Part shown: one piece after another, positions 29,201 through 36,869 of the stretch
Numbering within the stretch: position 1 is the stretch's first letter
Layout: the number at the start of each line of letters is the position of its first letter
Assembly: GCA_026874595.1 (NCBI GenBank)
Contig: CM049318.1
Location: 30,782,956-30,846,955 of the forward strand
Length of the DNA: 64,000 bases
Reading direction: 5' to 3'
Source of the DNA: Sipunculus nudus
Lineage: Eukaryota > Annelida > Sipuncula > Golfingiida > Sipunculidae
The notes under the pieces: generated by a model
Database searches by the model: none
The model's input: the letters and a program-made list of their open reading frames with translations, nothing else
Told to the model about the DNA's origin: nothing
Made by a program: the position numbers and the translations under genes

Positions 29201-29307
29201 TCCTCCGGGGTTGGTTTAGCCTTTAAGTCCAGATGATAATGGATAAACATGTTCAAAGTTACTCCGCTCATTAAAAGAAGCGCCAAGCCCTTCCATACAG
29301 ACGCCAT
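155..29307 (-). CDS. Beta-1,4-galactosyltransferase-family gene A (complete, 6 exons)
   Basis: Predicted to transfer Gal (or GalNAc) from a UDP-sugar to terminal GlcNAc in the Golgi lumen. Exons in coding order are 29307-28950, 5434-5199, 4653-4466, 2331-2209, 1048-950 and 317-155. All join in frame (phases 1, 0, 2, 2, 2) with GT-AG borders and give 388 residues. Seen in the protein: a short cytosolic tail and one signal-anchor segment (about residues 7-24), a stem, then the family's conserved blocks. These are the CPC motif, AIIVPYRNR, FHDVDMLPEDDRN with the metal-binding DVD at 230-232, FGGSTAF, GWGGEDDD (Trp 292), and MIPH (Met 322, His 325) matching the family's second metal-binding site. 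The last exon carries EDGLNTLNY and PLYTLIDV, typical of the C-terminus. Length is normal for the family. No inactivating lesion was seen. The first intron is 23.5 kb and full of repeats. Family is certain; orthology to a named vertebrate B4GALT is not. Confidence 0.93.
355..374. repeat. Poly-G run
   Basis: About 20 consecutive G in the last intron of gene A. The rest of this 632-bp intron (318-949) is AT-rich with no other recognisable feature. Confidence 0.8.
950..1048 (-). CDS. Gene A exon 5 (MIPH metal ligand)
   Basis: 99 nt. Encodes VHGIYNGSIRFPRSVARY then TMIPHRRDNPVSQEK. Met and His of MIPH match the second metal-binding pair of the family. Acceptor gaccag, donor gtaagt. Identical in length to exon 5 of gene B. 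Confidence 0.92.
1085..1160. repeat. (CA)n/(TA)n microsatellite
   Basis: CA repeats pass into a long TA tract in gene A intron 4. The MYIYIY-type reading frames across it are artefacts. Confidence 0.95.
1245..1447 (+). repeat. Interspersed repeat R230, copy 1 (interrupted by a LINE)
   Basis: Ends with ACACGAACGGATATGAAGG and CCCTCCTGGCG. The same ending occurs at 4390-4437 (plus) and 33600-33660 (minus), each time preceded by related sequence. The LINE fragment at 1462 is inserted at its edge. Confidence 0.6.
1450..2051. repeat. 12-14-bp target-site duplication flanking the LINE
   Basis: GATTCTTTATAC at 1450-1461 and at 2040-2051 brackets the LINE fragment. Two preceding A residues also match, but they merge with the poly-A tail. 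Confidence 0.7.
1462..2039 (+). mobile_element. 5'-truncated LINE retrotransposon fragment
   Basis: The 5' part encodes KSLVKMGLKEYDICTFCK and then ESLIHLFCECSKVKKLWSEI. This is the zinc-binding CxxC...H...C region (zf-RVT type) found at the end of LINE reverse transcriptases. After a TAA at 1696-1698 the same frame continues with ARCEQYPLSLNAAVKHIKLY and further stops. The element ends in an AATAAATTAAAAAAAAA tail. GATTCTTTATAC occurs immediately before it (1450-1461) and directly after the A tail (2040-2051), as expected for a target-site duplication. It is a dead, 5'-truncated insertion in an intron of gene A. Confidence 0.8.
2209..2331 (-). CDS. Gene A exon 4 (GWGGEDDD motif)
   Basis: 123 nt. 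Encodes LLYDNVFGGSTAFT, EQFESVNGFSNSYYG and WGGEDDDIYRR, the acceptor-binding and catalytic block of the family. The residue just before FGG is Val, the position that governs Gal versus GalNAc donor use in characterised family members. Acceptor ttgtgcag, donor gtacgc. Confidence 0.93.
3337..3440 (+). repeat. Repeat shared with 29496-29605
   Basis: TACATAAACATTTGCAATAA, then TGTGTATTATC(T/C)(T/C)ACGTT occur in both places, followed by weaker similarity (CTAGCA...TTTACTATCTC against CTAGCAAAATTG...TTACCATCTC). An interspersed element of unknown type. Confidence 0.6.
4226..4440 (+). repeat. Interspersed repeat R230, copy 2
   Basis: Contains AAAACCGTGTTTGCATTTA and CGGCCCATATTCC and ends ACACACGAACGGGGTGAAAG then CCCTCCCGGCGG. 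The same blocks occur in inverse orientation at 33595-33880. No coding capacity; lies directly next to exon 3 of gene A. Confidence 0.7.
4466..4653 (-). CDS. Gene A exon 3 (DVD metal-binding motif)
   Basis: 188 nt. Encodes QLFNQAMLLNIGY, then GHFDCFIFHDVDMLPEDD and CGNKPRHVGFLVQKFAYR. DVD is the manganese-binding motif of the family. The acceptor is ttttcag and the donor gtataa, phase 2. The reading frame is the one that joins exon 2 without a stop. Confidence 0.93.
5199..5434 (-). CDS. Gene A exon 2
   Basis: The acceptor ...ttttgtag precedes 5434, and the joined codon completes Val of VGYRAPTWW. Encodes NPEVTSGGKWTP, AIIVPYRNRASQLLPFL and LQRQRLAYRIFLVQQ, the start of the catalytic domain that binds the UDP part of the donor in this family. 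Donor gtgaga follows 5199, phase 0. The 236-nt length equals exon 2 of gene B. Confidence 0.93.
5547..5665 (-). mobile_element. Pogo/Tigger-like miniature element (probable)
   Basis: On the minus strand it reads ACTGAAAACCCTCGCTTTAC then CGACCACTT, followed by runs of TTAACGAC and CTAGGACC-type motifs typical of pogo-like miniature elements. Resembles the better-defined element at 49838-50013. Ends lie near TA dinucleotides. Limits are approximate. Confidence 0.4.
5935..6290 (+). mobile_element. SINE-like element with shared SINE tail
   Basis: Starts with AAACCGGAGGACCCGGAGAA, then CACCGACC, a widespread short-element motif. It ends with CCTGTCACGAAGTCCGAAAC then GGAATTCTACAGATG. That tail recurs at 10950-11000, 43455-43500 and, inverted, at 50090-50150. 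Two different heads therefore carry the same tail. Confidence 0.6.
6895..6956. repeat. (GT)n and poly-G tracts
   Basis: A TG repeat is followed by two G runs of about 11 and 16 bases. Low-complexity intronic DNA. Confidence 0.85.
7180..7890 (+). repeat. Satellite of about 48-bp units rich in CACTGTGA
   Basis: Units contain CACTGTGA, TGACCTCACTGAGAACT and CACACTGTGAGATCA. The regular core is at 7600-7810, where the unit is 48 bp (one open frame shows four 16-residue HDLTENSH-type repeats). Flanking units are more degenerate. The open frame is a by-product of the repeat, not a gene. Confidence 0.85.
8225..8465 (+). mobile_element. Palindrome-array element, left copy
   Basis: Begins ACGGAGCCCGGGAG then GACATCGTGAAA. 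It carries five variants of the palindrome AATTCGTGCGCACGAATT, spaced with TACT or TACTA, and ends GTGTGAAAAATATATTTCC then AAGGTGGAAAAATATTTAT. The same features appear in opposite orientation at 10255-10575. No coding capacity; probably a non-autonomous mobile element, class unknown. Confidence 0.65.
8612..8652. repeat. (TA)n microsatellite
   Basis: About 40 bp of uninterrupted TA. Confidence 0.95.
8960..9535 (+). repeat. Two tandem ~285-bp units with GGTGGCGCCACC
   Basis: Each unit has GGTGGCGCCACCT near its start and AGGTGGCGCCACCAT near its middle. In the second half both share CAGACAAACAGATGGACGCT and GTGCAAAAATGGCTGCAGG. Unit borders are about 8960-9245 and 9246-9535. The perfect 12-bp palindrome occurs four times. 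No credible protein is encoded. Confidence 0.8.
10255..10575 (-). mobile_element. Palindrome-array element, right (inverted) copy
   Basis: Read on the minus strand it starts TACGGAGCCCGGGAGAC and contains about eight variants of AATTCGTGCGCACGAATT, some at a 21-bp period. It shares GTGTGAAAAATATATTTCC then AAGGTGGAAAAA with the copy at 8225-8465. Together the two copies bracket about 1.8 kb. Confidence 0.65.
10695..11005 (+). mobile_element. tRNA-derived SINE (degenerate copy)
   Basis: Head GGGGTGGAGCACAGGGCTGA then CTCAGCCGAGG. Body CAGTCGGCCCCTACCCAGGC, AATGGAAAGGCTGTGCC and GAGTGCGTCTTTG. Tail CCTGTCACGTAGTCCTAAAG and CTCTGCAGATGTG. Same family as 50055-50411. Confidence 0.75.
11362..13197 (+). 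repeat. Mosaic duplication of three sequence blocks
   Basis: Block P (about 11362-11450 and 12762-12838), block Q (11496-11590 and 13102-13197) and block R (11620-11881 and 12840-13101) each occur twice. A more diverged R-like copy lies at 11890-12120. The two R copies look almost identical over about 260 bp and include CACCGCCCCCTGGCGGCCAA. Order is P-Q-R in the first set and P-R-Q in the second. No gene seen. Confidence 0.85.
13198..14560. other. Intronic stretch without recognisable feature
   Basis: AT-rich, short open frames only, with weak similarity to the repeats on both sides. Nothing can be named here. Confidence 0.5.
14560..15400 (+). repeat. ~140-bp array with TGACCTTGACCTTTGACC cores
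   Basis: Five to six diverged units. Cores start near 14565, 14683, 14880, 15018, 15151 and 15298, and each later core is followed by CTCAAAATCAA(T/C)AGG-type sequence and CTTCCCCTGTTGGTAGGTGA. On the opposite strand the core contains AGGTCAAAGGTCA, a direct repeat of AGGTCA with 1-bp spacing, and TCAAGGTCA. A non-coding repeat of a kind frequent in marine invertebrate genomes. Confidence 0.85.
15415..15660 (+). repeat. Interspersed repeat ending in CGGACGGACAGACGG
   Basis: Contains CCTCTAAGACTGCATAGGG, CGGCCGGCCGGACGGACAG and CGATCGCTATAGCCC, ending GTCAGCTGAGCTAAAAATGG. Looks like the 3' end of a dispersed element; a related CCGTCCGTCTGTCCGTCT stretch lies near 32082-32100. Confidence 0.55.
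15661..19700. other. Intronic AT-rich stretch, no gene seen
   Basis: Long AT-rich non-coding DNA. Near 18640-19035 there are several ATCGATTA motifs in both orientations, ending GGCACACCGCTAG, which suggests a degenerate DNA transposon or MITE. A similar zone with CAATTCGATTA occurs at 22110-22530. Nothing else is recognisable. Confidence 0.5.
19740..20110 (+). repeat. Second array with TGACCTTGACCTTCATCTTC units
   Basis: Two to three diverged units of about 150 bp carrying GACCTT(A/G)(A/C)CC..., (A/T)TCTTC(A/G)A(G/T)GTCAA and AATTTGACAC-type stretches. Related in style, not in detail, to the array at 14560-15400. Confidence 0.6.
20111..22641. other. Stretch upstream of the transposase relic
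   Basis: AT-rich. It includes a short cluster of AAGTCCAGACTCGAGT-type motifs (20480-20570) like that near 46160-46230, a poly-C run near 21862-21874 and a small TA tract near 21977. No exon of the downstream transposase-like gene was recognised, although its true 5' end could lie here. Confidence 0.45.
22642..27018 (+). pseudogene. Decayed DDE transposase-like gene with introns
   Basis: A transposon-derived gene on the strand opposite to gene A, within its intron 1. Exon-like parts are about 22642-24885, 25130-25299, 25912-26069 and 26481-27018. The joins after exons 2 and 3 keep frame with clean borders (AG/gtaaac with ttttag; CCAG/gtttgg with tttttcag). Features seen: a polar Ser/Pro-rich N-terminus; VVAMDDKHHCKVGEPGC; VLMIYSDGGPDHN; KNPPERIMSILNLALQCVG. 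The Asp, Asp and Glu in the last three motifs would fit a DDE catalytic triad. The C-terminal part has Cys-rich segments (CGDEACTLC, CTDCSKPAC, CETCETKH) that may bind zinc. Lesions: frameshifts near 22865, 23465, 26530 and 26862, and in-frame stops at 23668, 23890 and 24691. I recognise the family from uncharacterised repeat-encoded proteins of marine animals but cannot name a superfamily. Confidence 0.75.
26187..26239. repeat. (TA)n microsatellite
   Basis: About 52 bp of TA in the third intron of the transposase relic. Confidence 0.95.
27019..28932. other. Stretch between transposase relic and gene A exon 1
   Basis: Begins with an AAATAAAGG-type signal (27170) after the transposase relic. 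A more GC-balanced stretch at 27360-28090 starts TGTGACGCGGGCGTGG, ends CTAGTGTTACA and contains an AATAAA, so it could be a solo LTR, but no target duplication was found. The rest is intron of gene A. Confidence 0.4.
28950..29307 (-). CDS. Gene A exon 1 (start, signal anchor, stem)
   Basis: Begins at ATG 29307 (MASVWKGLALLLMSG). It encodes the membrane anchor, the stem with sequon NKSK, and the block ending LCPCDWSKL. The donor is gtacgt directly after 28950, phase 1. The ATG is supported by alignment with gene B exon 1, which starts at the equivalent codon, and the 5' flanks of the two copies also resemble each other. Confidence 0.9.
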
Positions 29308-29490
29308 CGTTCAGTCGTGAAAAGCATTGACAACGAGATGGCATGTTCCGCGGTACCATTTGTGTTTCAGTTAAAGAAAATCAATAACACGGTTGATATA
29401 ACGTGCGCTAAACATATGGTCAAAACTTCCGGTCGATATGTTCTCTATCTCGTCCCCCGGAGCTACTTTGTGCTGGTATCGTGAGTGATT
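29308..29490 (-). promoter_or_regulatory. 5' flank of gene A shared with gene B
   Basis: ATGTTCCGCGGTACCATTTG, then AAAATCAATAACACGGTT(G/A) and AACGTGCGCTAAACATAT are matched by similar sequence upstream of gene B (47430-47495). Likely 5' UTR and proximal promoter carried along in the gene duplication. No TATA box could be assigned. Confidence 0.5.
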
Positions 29491-29589
29491 CATCAAAGTT
29501 ACATAAACATTTGCAATAACATGTGTATTATCTTACGTTATTATTGCAATTTGGCTGAATATAAACGTTTTCTAGCAAAATTGTCCTGG

Positions 29590-30165
29590 TACACGGACTT
29601 ACCATCTCAAGGCAGTTGCGACTAGGCGGAACTGTGTGTGGAGCAGTACTGTGCCCATAAGCAGCGGTTACGCTATGCTCGACTATTCGCTCCACTGTAA
29701 CCGCTGCACGAAACAGCCATTGTTCGTCAGGTTTGGCCACCAGGCGACACTGTCTCTGTGGAATTCCCTCCTGCGTAATATTTACCCCCCCCCACCCCCT
29801 GTTGGAATACACAGGATGCAATTGTAACCTTTCAGGACAGTCTCTATACTAGCTTGCTGCTGTGGCTAAAGGTCAGTTAAATATCCCCCACTGTTTGCAA
29901 ATATCCTCTCTTGCAGTGCCGCATAACGAGATCGCACCGGCGCAGTTATCTTTATTTACACACTGAGCCAATCAGATTTTTTTTTAAATGCTCCTTATGG
30001 GCGCACCAATCATGGTTTGCACGCTGAGTCAATCAGATTCTGTTTTGCCCCGCGTCGTTTGGCTGCTCGCAAAACATGAAAAATCCTTCCTTTCCTCACA
30101 GCGTGTTAGTGGAAGGTTTCCGGGAGGCCACGCTCTGTGTTTAATGTGTATATTGTGCTTGGAGA
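29590..30165 (-). mobile_element. Interspersed element, inverse of 44200-44790
   Basis: Shares, in opposite orientation, GGAATTCC(A/C)(C/T)(A/C)-flanked sequence, CAGAGACAG(C/T)(A/G)(C/T)C, CTAGTATAGAGACTGT-type sequence, the CCAATCAGA(A/T)T block and CTTCCACT(A/C)ACACGCTGTGAG. No open frame of note. Class unknown. Confidence 0.6.
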
Positions 30166-30430
30166 TGCGGCTTTCTGTGTTAACTGGACTATAGGATGGA
30201 CATTGTTGAGGAAGGATTTGTTTTTGAGATGAAAATTTCGAATAAAAACAGTAACGTGGTGTAACGTGAAGAAATGTCGCGTTCAGAGCATTCAGATGTT
30301 AGAGAGTCAAGTAAGCTATCACGCACACCGTGTGTACCCAAGACAAAGGACGGCCAAGTTCGGTAAATACGTGACAAGAAGAATGAAGTTAATTTGATCG
30401 ATGTGTATTGAAGATAGATATTACAATATT
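30165..30430 (+). repeat. Repeat shared with 39463-39870
   Basis: GGCTTTCTG(T/C)GTT, GGATG(G/A)AC(A/G)TTG(T/C)TGA and GTACC...GTCAAA-type blocks occur in both places. The copy near 39.5 kb is interrupted by a TA/GA microsatellite. Probably a continuation of the same dispersed element family as 29590-30165. Confidence 0.5.
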
Positions 30431-30496
30431 TGGAGTTCAAAAGGATATTCCTTTTGTGCATTTTATTATGGGAGGCTGTTAACGGTTATTCGGAGG

Positions 30497-30509
30497 GGGG
30501 GGGGGGGGT
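30497..30509. repeat. Poly-G run
   Basis: A short G homopolymer in the A-B intergenic region. Confidence 0.8.
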
Positions 30510-30514
30510 ATCCA

Positions 30515-32693
30515 CACTTTCCCAATTCAGCCTTAGCCCATAAAATAATAACATGACACATAATGTAATTTATATTTTTTAATTCAGGTTATATTGCAGT
30601 CACTGTAAAAGAAATTAAATATCTTAGAAAAATTATGATTTTCCCCTAAAAAGTAACAAAAATAGGAATTATGAATGAAATTAGACTCGTATTGGCTGGA
30701 AGGCGAATGAAGTTTGTACGTTCAATGAGAGGAACTATTTTTGACCGCATACGTTTATTTTGTTTGGTCGCAGCCGATTTATCTTATTGGATGCCTGGCT
30801 CATTTCTTACAAATATACCAAGCGGTCTAAAAACAATTATAAGTGTATAGCGTATCACGCGTATTTCTTTAAATGATGTGTTGTATCCCTAGTTTACAAG
30901 ACTGTTGTGCAAAGTAGGTCAGAGGCCACCTTTCATGCCGTTCCATGTGCCTGAATATTGAGTAAGATCTGATCGTCTCAGAATACGAAGTGTATGGCTG
31001 CAAGCGGTGGCGACACCTTCTGGTAAAAGTATGAACTGTTTACAAAACAATGATTATACCATATGACTTCTTGAAATAAATAGAGCAGAACACTTGTGAA
31101 CCTGATTTTATACTTGAATTTTAATGTATTCCAGTATGTATATGAGCAATATGAGAATATTTTTTATAAAAAAATCAATAATATTTATCTGTGGTACTGG
31201 AAAGCATCATGATATGCCTGCTATAGATGTCGTCGTCGTCTTGAAAAATATATATTTATATATGTGTGTATGTGTGTGTGGAAAAACAGCTGAAAACCCA
31301 CACTCGCCTTCTTAGAAGCAGTCAATAATATATTATATGTTACATATTTTATATAAGCTGTTAACAATTGTGCCCTATTAAACTGTTAAACAAAGGTAAA
31401 TTTAAATAAATCTTCGGTGATTGGAGGTTAAAGAACTTTAAAGTGTTCTCCCTGATGAAAAGAAATGAGAAAGTTGGTAAATATGAAGCTCTGAATTTGC
31501 TTTAAATAATATATCCCTCTGCGGCACTGAATCGACAGAAACTTCCCATGTCAATCATTATGATTGACGTAAATATACACCTGGTGAGGCTTTGGACGAT
31601 CCTTTTTAATAAAGATCTTTCATTATATGCTTTGCTCTGCATGTTTATATTTCGGAAAAAATATGATACAAATTTCACAGAGGGCGAATCTTGATGTGCC
31701 CTCAAGCTATGGTCGGCCGACAATGTTTGACCGATCTTTGACTTCGCTGTTAAAAAAAACACTATTGGTATTTTCGTGGTAAGATAATGAATTTCTAATA
31801 TGTTTATGGATCTGAGTCAAAACGAAATGATTCTCGACATGTACACAGGAGCTATAGCAACCTCTAACACACAATCATACACAATTGGTATATCGACTCT
31901 GGAGTCAATAAAGATGGAGTGAGACTGGTTCTTTTAATTAATGCAAACAATACAAATAAAGGCGGGACAACTAGGCCATGGAAAAATAACTGTTTAGCGG
32001 ATTCGCCTCTCCTATTTTCCTGGATCAATTTCTATACTCCCGTCTATGTCCGGACGTATTATGGTATACTTACGGTCCGCCCGTCCGTCTGTCCGTCTAT
32101 TAACTTATAGTCTCGCCGCGATAACGTACCGGGACTTTAATGGATTTTCTCGAAACTCAGCGTAACTGCTAGCCAATTGATTATCTCGGCCGAGTTGGAT
32201 AATTAACAACAGAGCAAAATCAGTTTAAATGTATTCTCCACTTCTCCTGATTGCTAAGGAACATGCGTGTGGTAATGACCCAAACTTTAGATGGGAAATA
32301 GAACAAAATCTGAACACATGACATCAATATCTTCTGCGATAATGGATTAATACAGACAGCTCAGACTAGTATTGTGCGTTTGATTATTGGATTCACAAGC
32401 ACACACATGAGTACTCTGGTGATGAGTACCCCATTATTGCCACACACACACACACCCTCACACACACATGGTTCCGAGTACTCGACAGGTATAACCCGAC
32501 CCGGCCTCGAACAATCATTTTCATATCAACACTCAAAATGTAAACTGACATATGTATAATAATACATAATTATGAGTACCCAGTTAGTAATCCTCTGACT
32601 CAAGCGTTCGAGTATTCATTTAATACATACATACATACATGCATACATGCATAAATACATACATTACATATATATGTATATATACATATATGT

Positions 32694-32757
<64 letters not shown>

Positions 32758-33590
32758 TACTTTATGATAGGACCTTATGTTCGAATAGCCTAATAATCCT
32801 TTCGTGTTTCGCATGAGTAATCATACACTCGTCAATTCTTGTCATGTTAAAACTCATTCTGCTGCGGCGCGGCCCCTCTGTGAAGTGTCTGTTGTGACCA
32901 AAGCTTGGTATCTAGATTTATTACATTTACTCATTATTGGCCACACATCAGCACTAATACCATATGCATGCACCTTCTGCATTTGGTCCAAATAAACCTG
33001 AGCGGCACCTGCCCACCGGTAGTTTGAAAATAAAGTTGCTAAAGTTTGAAATCTTCTGCTTTGACTGAAGCTATGTATACTGTTTATAAGTAGGGGATGT
33101 GAAAACTTTCGTCCGTCGCTAGCGGCGTCATAATATTGAATAAATAAAGTGATCAATGAAGTAGATGCCCTGCATAATGTGCCTAACAATTATACCACCC
33201 TCGCATGACGATCTATTGTAAAGGAAATGATGCAGGGCGAAAAACCCGCGTTTCGTTTCGGTATTAAGCGACTATCATTTTTTTTGGTCGCCCCCTCAAA
33301 AACCGCCTCTGCTAGGTGTACGCCTAGCTCAGACATATAACTCATCGACTGCTCGGCAAAATGTCTATCTCTTATTAATGTATCCGGAGTTTAATATCAT
33401 TTTTACATAAATTGGCCATTTTTAAATAAAGATCTATGAAATATTCAAGGCCTACCGAATCAATGTAGATTTTTTTTTAAGTATTGCCATATCGAAAGCA
33501 CAACGCAGTGATTCACATCACCATCGTACATGGAGTCCTGGCATACCGCCAATAATACATCCAGCTACAGCAGGTACCAACATGACTAAC
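30515..33590. other. A-B intergenic stretch, no gene seen
   Basis: AT-rich. It contains a small CCGTCCGTCTGTCCGTCT motif at 32080, (CA)n near 32440, and the microsatellite at 32621-32755. No exon was recognised on either strand. Confidence 0.5.
32621..32755. repeat. (CATA)n / (CA)n / (TA)n compound microsatellite
   Basis: CATACATA units pass into CACACA and then about 38 bp of TA. Confidence 0.95.
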
Positions 33591-33594
33591 CTTG

Positions 33595-33880
33595 GACTTA
33601 TAGTTGCGGAAGCGAGGAGGAAATGCATTCATCCCCGTTCGTGTGTGTGATTGTGTGTTGTCTAAATCATAAATCACGCACAATATATTCATGAAAGAAC
33701 TTTTCAGGGCACTTTTGGGATGGGCAGATGAATGCAGGACTAAATTTTGGTTTGGATCCGGCACATAAACCGGACCCAGGAAGGTCATCAAGGAATATCA
33801 CAAATGTAGACGCACTGATGCACGAATGAACCATGGGATATGGGCCGCATAACTGAATGCAAACACGGTTTTCGGAGCAC
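33595..33880 (-). repeat. Interspersed repeat R230, copy 3 (longest)
   Basis: On the minus strand it contains GAAAACCGTGTTTGCATTCA, CGGCCCATATCCCATGG and GGATCCAAACC, ending ACACACGAACGGGGATGAAT then TTTCCTCCTCGC. Matches 1245-1447 and 4226-4440 in order of blocks. Confidence 0.65.
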
Positions 33881-34468
33881 CACACAGTAAAGACCCCTCA
33901 CATGGCGCAGGCTTGCACTCCTTAAAATACAGAATTGATCAGCCACCTGTCTGGTTTGCTGGGTATGACAGAAACCAATGTTTGGTTTGAGGAATAAGAC
34001 CCTGCATTCAGTCAGTTCTGTGATCTGAATTCCTGGTTTGCTTGGGCGAAAGATCACATTATAGGCAACAGAGAAAGTACGAGGTTACATTTATTTCCGA
34101 TGATTTGATCACATTATCATTTTCATGATTAATTGCTTGTTTAGTCTGCTATAAAAAAACTATATAGCATCATTCACTTTGAGGATCTAAATGTTCTCTC
34201 ATTATGACTCACTCGACACTGCAATAAAAGTGCTTAAGTTGTTAGACATTACATGATTGTGAAACCCTTTAAAATATACCACAACGGACCGCAAAACGGT
34301 CTTCATTCCTTTACACGGATTCCGAATTTCTTACCGTAAGCGGGGAGAATACTCTGTCAAAAATGGCAGGAATACCAAATACCTTCCATGTAAGTATATA
34401 AATATATTTCTCAGGGTGGGTGCTGTTTGATTAGAAATAAAATATGTTCTTTTAATTGTAGTACTGAT

Positions 34469-34470
<2 letters not shown>

Positions 34471-34531
<61 letters not shown>
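34471..34531. repeat. (TA)n microsatellite
   Basis: About 60 bp of TA. Confidence 0.95.
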
Positions 34532-34532
<1 letters not shown>

Positions 34533-34979
34533 TGGCCAGAATGGATGGAATTAAAAATTGCAAATTATCATTCAATGGATTGGGTTGGGTATTTCTGTCT
34601 CGTATTCCGAAGCATACTTCGAAACGGTCATAAAATTATCTTTGAATCGTCCTAGATCCTACATTTCTTTTTTATTTCTAGAACGTTTTATTGTTGTGCT
34701 AGACTGTTGATATAAAGTGCTACAAAAGCCGACCAGCCCGACAATTCAAACTGTACAGAAATGTAGCACCAACAGAAACTCGGAAAAACTCCCCAAACCC
34801 TTTCCAAGATGCTTTTCTCGGCAAGTTAGTGTAAAGAGAGCCAACCATTTACTGGCACGAAATTGAATAGTTACACCAGTTCAGTTATAACCAATGTGTG
34901 TGCATTTCGGATCACTCAATAGTGGTCTTATTACACTGGTGGTATCATAAAACACATGGTCTTTCAGACAGGTTCCACC

Positions 34980-34980
<1 letters not shown>

Positions 34981-35028
<48 letters not shown>
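34981..35028. repeat. (TA)n microsatellite
   Basis: About 46 bp of TA with one interruption, followed by GTGTAGG repeats. Confidence 0.95.
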
Positions 35029-35030
<2 letters not shown>

Positions 35031-35332
35031 TATGTGTAGGAAGGTGTGTGTAGGTGTAGGTGAGTGTGGGTGTGAATATTCATTTTAGCCTGCATTAATA
35101 TTTGATCTACCAAGCCGTGACTGCTGGAGTTAGGAAACACCATCGATTCACACTTCCCAATGAAACAATAATATTTGTTTTCACGGGTCATCACTAAGAG
35201 TAGCTGCCATGGTAAAGCCCTATCGGTTATGAAAGATGTATGTTATCAAACCCCATTATTACTTGTTAGGATCGAATCTGCTCTAATCGTCTGTATAAGT
35301 CACAATAAACCAAACTGTTTCGCGTGGGCTAA

Positions 35333-35941
35333 GAATCTTTGATGAATTCTTGGAAGTCAACACTGGATAATTCCCTAAGCATCAGTTGGGAAGGTTAACG
35401 TCGGGAATATTACCAAATGTTTATAAAAATAACTGTATTTTTTTCTCTACTGTCGGATTTCTTCATTTAATGTTAGGTCGGAGAGTAACAGTTATTGGAT
35501 ACATTCTCCCATGGAACATTTGCCTGAAAGTCCAGATGATGATAAATAAACAGGTATCTACTGTGGTTGCCTTTTTATTCGCGAGGGTTTTAATTCGCAA
35601 TATTCGTGAATGTGAATTAATCGCAAATATCTAACCCTCGGGAATAAGATGTCCCATCAACTGAGATGACCTATGAAAACAACCTTACCAGCAACCTAAT
35701 TTGTGCCTGGTTTCGAAACTGGCCCATGCATAAGCCCTACACACTAAGTGTGATACATATCGACTGTGATTCAAGTCATAATGTAATGACTGAACCAGAA
35801 ATTAGTCAGGTTTTGTGGGATTATTTTCAAATCTTTATATCAATACAGATCCTGCTATATCGCGAAATTTCAGCCTCGTGAAAATAAAGCCAACCACAGT
35901 AACTACTATTGTAGTAAGCTCCTCTGCACAGGCGAAGCCAT
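35333..35941 (-). pseudogene. Third copy of galactosyltransferase exon 1 (broken)
   Basis: From CAT at 35939-35941 (the former ATG) downward, the minus strand resembles exon 1 of genes A and B. Matching blocks are AAGCTCCTCTGCACAGGCGA near the start, CATCATCTGGACTTT(C/A)A, CGGATTTCTTCAT and GAATTCTTGGAAGTCAACAC. The copy is interrupted by a miniature transposon at 35561-35899. In-frame stops are present, and the 3' end of the exon with its donor is deleted: sequence like gene A intron 1 (GGATCGAATCTG at 35270; compare 28811) resumes directly below. No exons 2 to 6 were found with it. A dead tandem copy. Confidence 0.75.
35561..35899. mobile_element. 339-bp MITE with TA target duplication
   Basis: Ends CTGTGGTTGCCTTT... 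and ...AAAGCCAACCACAG form an inverted repeat that continues with ATTCGCGAGG against CCTCGTGAA. TA flanks both ends (35559-35560 and 35900-35901). Removing the element restores the exon-1 relic around it. TA duplication suggests a Tc1/mariner-type mobiliser. Confidence 0.75.
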
Positions 35942-36869
35942 GGATCAGTCGCAGTGAGAATGCATCTAATTTAAGCAATATTTCTGGTATATCACTGAAG
36001 TCAATAAAGATTGGCCTCAGACTGTGATTTCTCGCAAAGGACCTTTAAGACATGTGATTTGTTTGCTGAGTAAATGTAAGGGAAGCCGTCCAAAGGGGTA
36101 CGAACCCCCGGAAATGAGGACACCTACTCAAAATTTATAAAATTGATTTATTTTACATGGATTGTACAACTAGCTATAATAACCACTACGATGTTCTCTC
36201 CATGATGCAACCACAGTTGTGGCCTTGAGATGTACATTTAGTCCGTGCATTCTAGAAAAGCAATAAGGTTTTAACAAATATCAAACGACGCACTATATGT
36301 ACATGAATACACCCTTTTGTCTACTTTCGGCAAACAAACATTTTAGACAATATTAATGTCTTAATTCGTATTTTTACTTAACTGTAGCGGTTAAACACTT
36401 ATTTCTTACCGTCATTTTTTATTAATCACGTGATTGCACATATGACCGATTGTTGCAAGCGACTTACGGCAGCCTTTTCCTCCACACACACATACACACA
36501 GTATCGTTCCTTTACCAACAGGTAATGCGTCATTTTCTTTCTCTTTTTAATATATCAAAGATCCCAAGGCTAATGCCACTTCAAAGCATGCGTTGGCGGT
36601 TAGCATACAGTGGTCGTTAACTCAATAGCTGATATTTTAAGAAAGGTGGCCATGTATTCTGAGCCTCTCACCACCCGTATACATGAAACCTTACCACACA
36701 CAGCTAGAATGTAAGGACGTATATCGTTAATGTATTGAATTTCCCTGTTTTCCTCTGATTGTTCAGTGAAAGGTGCAGACGAAACCTCTTCCTAAAACAG
36801 ACCACTGCTTGCTGAAAAGAAGCCTATAATTAGTATTCTCAAGTCTTTTTCCCTCTTCGACTGGTGACG

